This document shows positions 4,871 to 5,650 of a stretch of 5,650 nucleotides of DNA, piece after piece. The notes below the pieces were generated by a model, which saw only the letters and a program-made list of their open reading frames with translations, was not told the DNA's origin and did no database searches. How positions within the stretch are numbered: position 1 is the first letter of the stretch; each line of letters starts with the position of its first letter. Both the position numbers and the translations under genes were made by a program. The stretch spans positions 1-5,650 of the forward strand of contig CAJPSE010000122.1 in assembly GCA_905373185.1 (NCBI GenBank), given 5' to 3'. The DNA is from an uncultured Fretibacterium sp. Lineage in GTDB: Bacteria; Synergistota; Synergistia; Synergistales; Aminobacteriaceae.

Positions 4871-5650
4871 TCACGCGAAGTCGACGCGGACCCCGTCCAA
4901 CGCCCTCCGGGCCAGCGCTCGGGCTCCGGGCCCCTCCTCGTCCCGGGTCACGACATGTCCCAGGTAACAGGCGTTGTCTATGGCGGGGGCTATTTCCCGA
5001 CCGACGCAGTCCTCGAAGAAACAACGCACGACGCCGGGGCTCCGCGCCGCCTCATCGGCGCCGCTCAGGCTTCGAACCGTCCCGGCCCCGTCGGGGACGA
5101 GGAAGAGGACGGCGGCGCTGCCGGTCCCGCGGCCCCTCATCTCCGGGGAAGGGACCTTCCCCAGCGCAAGCTCCACGAAGGTTCGGAGCATGTCGATTCC
5201 CGTCACGCGTTCCACGAGCTCCACGATGTAGTTGCCGGGGAGCCGCGGATTGATCTCGACGATCCTGGGCCCGTCGGGGGTCAGCTTGACCTCCGTATGG
5301 GCGACTCCATGATCGAACCCCACGGCCCTCAGGACATCCAGCACGTAGCCCGTCACCCGCCGCTCATCGGCGCCGCTCAGGTCCGCCGGGAACATGTGGC
5401 CGTCCTCTATGAAGAAGGGGTCCCCCGTTACGGACTTGTCGGTAACCCCCAGCACCGTCGTCGTCCCGCCGGCCGATACGCTCTCCACGCTGAGCTCCGG
5501 CCCTTCGAGGTACTCCTCCAGAAGGAACACCGGCTCCCTCCTCTGGCCCCTGAAGTTCATGGGGAAGGCCTCCAGGGCCTGGAACGCCTCACGCAGGGCG
5601 TCCCCGTCCCGAACGATTCGGACGAACGCGCTGGACGCCAGGTCCGAGGG
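4871..5650 (-). CDS. ATP-grasp ligase, L-amino-acid ligase type (C-terminal part; 5' end outside window)
   Basis: The frame is open from the right edge to a TGA at 4873-4871, giving 259 visible residues; the true start lies beyond the window. ATP-grasp enzymes use ATP to form an acyl phosphate on a carboxylate and join it to an amine. Visible features, numbered from the edge: an SSAFVRIVRD stretch (6-15) like the glycine/serine-rich ATP-grasp loop; EEYLEGPELSVES (45-57), the nucleotide-binding strand; and HTEVKLTPDGPRIVEINPR (118-136), the Mg-ATP signature with E120, E132, N134 and R136 present. The segment at about 176-259 has the glycine-rich beta pattern of the LAL_C2 domain found in L-amino-acid (dipeptide) ligases such as BacD. 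The core catalytic residues in view are intact, so it is probably active. The first Met codon in view (5560) is internal. The amino-acid substrates are unknown; a carnosine-synthase-like or other peptide-like ligation is also possible. The MFS gene begins 28 bp downstream, which suggests one operon. Confidence 0.88.
   Translation of the reverse strand, partial: PSDLASSAFVRIVRDGDALREAFQALEAFPMNFRGQRREPVFLLEEYLEGPELSVESVSAGGTTTVLGVTDKSVTGDPFFIEDGHMFPADLSGADERRVTGYVLDVLRAVGFDHGVAHTEVKLTPDGPRIVEINPRLPGNYIVELVERVTGIDMLRTFVELALGKVPSPEMRGRGTGSAAVLFLVPDGAGTVRSLSGADEAARSPGVVRCFFEDCVGREIAPAIDNACYLGHVVTRDEEGPGARALARRALDGVRVDFA
5051..5381. repeat. 19-bp exact direct repeat inside the ATP-grasp gene (5051-5069 and 5363-5381)
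   Basis: CTCATCGGCGCCGCTCAGG occurs at both places, 312 bp apart and in the same frame. In the protein both copies encode LSGADE (visible residues 91-96 and 195-200). The copies fall in different domains, one in the ATP-grasp fold and one in the C-terminal LAL_C2-like part. The second lies in the glycine-rich strand region of that domain. The match is exact at the DNA level. Confidence 0.85.

Noticed and set aside
4042..5253. + strand open frame (403 codons) opposite the MFS and ligase genes
   Set aside because: It crosses the boundary of two real minus-strand genes and reads as charged low-complexity sequence, typical of an antisense shadow.
4871..5560. Start of the ATP-grasp gene at the first Met codon in view (5560)
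   Set aside because: The frame continues to the window edge with ATP-grasp-like residues (SSAFVRIVRD), so this Met is internal and the gene is cut by the edge.

Overview
This window comes from a GC-rich bacterial chromosome. All five recognisable genes lie on the minus strand, so they read from the right edge to the left. The substrate-binding protein has a Sec-type signal peptide with no lipobox cysteine. This suggests a free periplasmic protein and therefore a diderm organism. A peptide- or amino-acid-fermenting diderm such as a Synergistota member would fit, but that is only a guess; nothing here fixes the taxonomy.

Layout in the order of transcription: (1) 5650-4871, the C-terminal 259 residues of an ATP-grasp ligase of the L-amino-acid ligase type, cut by the window edge; (2) after 28 bp, a complete MdtH-like major facilitator transporter (4842-3673, GTG start); (3) a 110-bp gap with two hairpins in tandem and then an AT-rich leader; (4) a family 5 (Dpp/Nik/Opp-type) substrate-binding protein (3562-2018); (5) a 70-bp heptanucleotide tandem repeat that begins on the last codons of gene 4; (6) a DppB-type permease (about 1908-895) overlapping (7) a DppC-type permease (902-93). 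The last 92 bp are AT-rich and hold no recognisable gene. The two ATPase subunits needed for a working importer are not in the window.

The likely joint logic is synthesis of a small amino-acid conjugate by the ligase, export by the transporter, and uptake of the same compound, a metal complex of it, or a peptide by the ABC importer. This is inferred from gene order; the substrate cannot be read from sequence. The arrangement is reminiscent of the bacilysin pair BacD/BacE (dipeptide ligase plus MFS exporter), and of the Cnt staphylopine locus (MFS exporter beside a Nik/Dpp-type importer).

The most unusual feature is the heptamer repeat between the substrate-binding protein and the first permease. 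On the coding strand it makes a chain of 5-codon open frames. Each frame is joined to the next by an ATGA stop/start overlap, starting on the stop codon of the upstream gene and ending in the permease frame.
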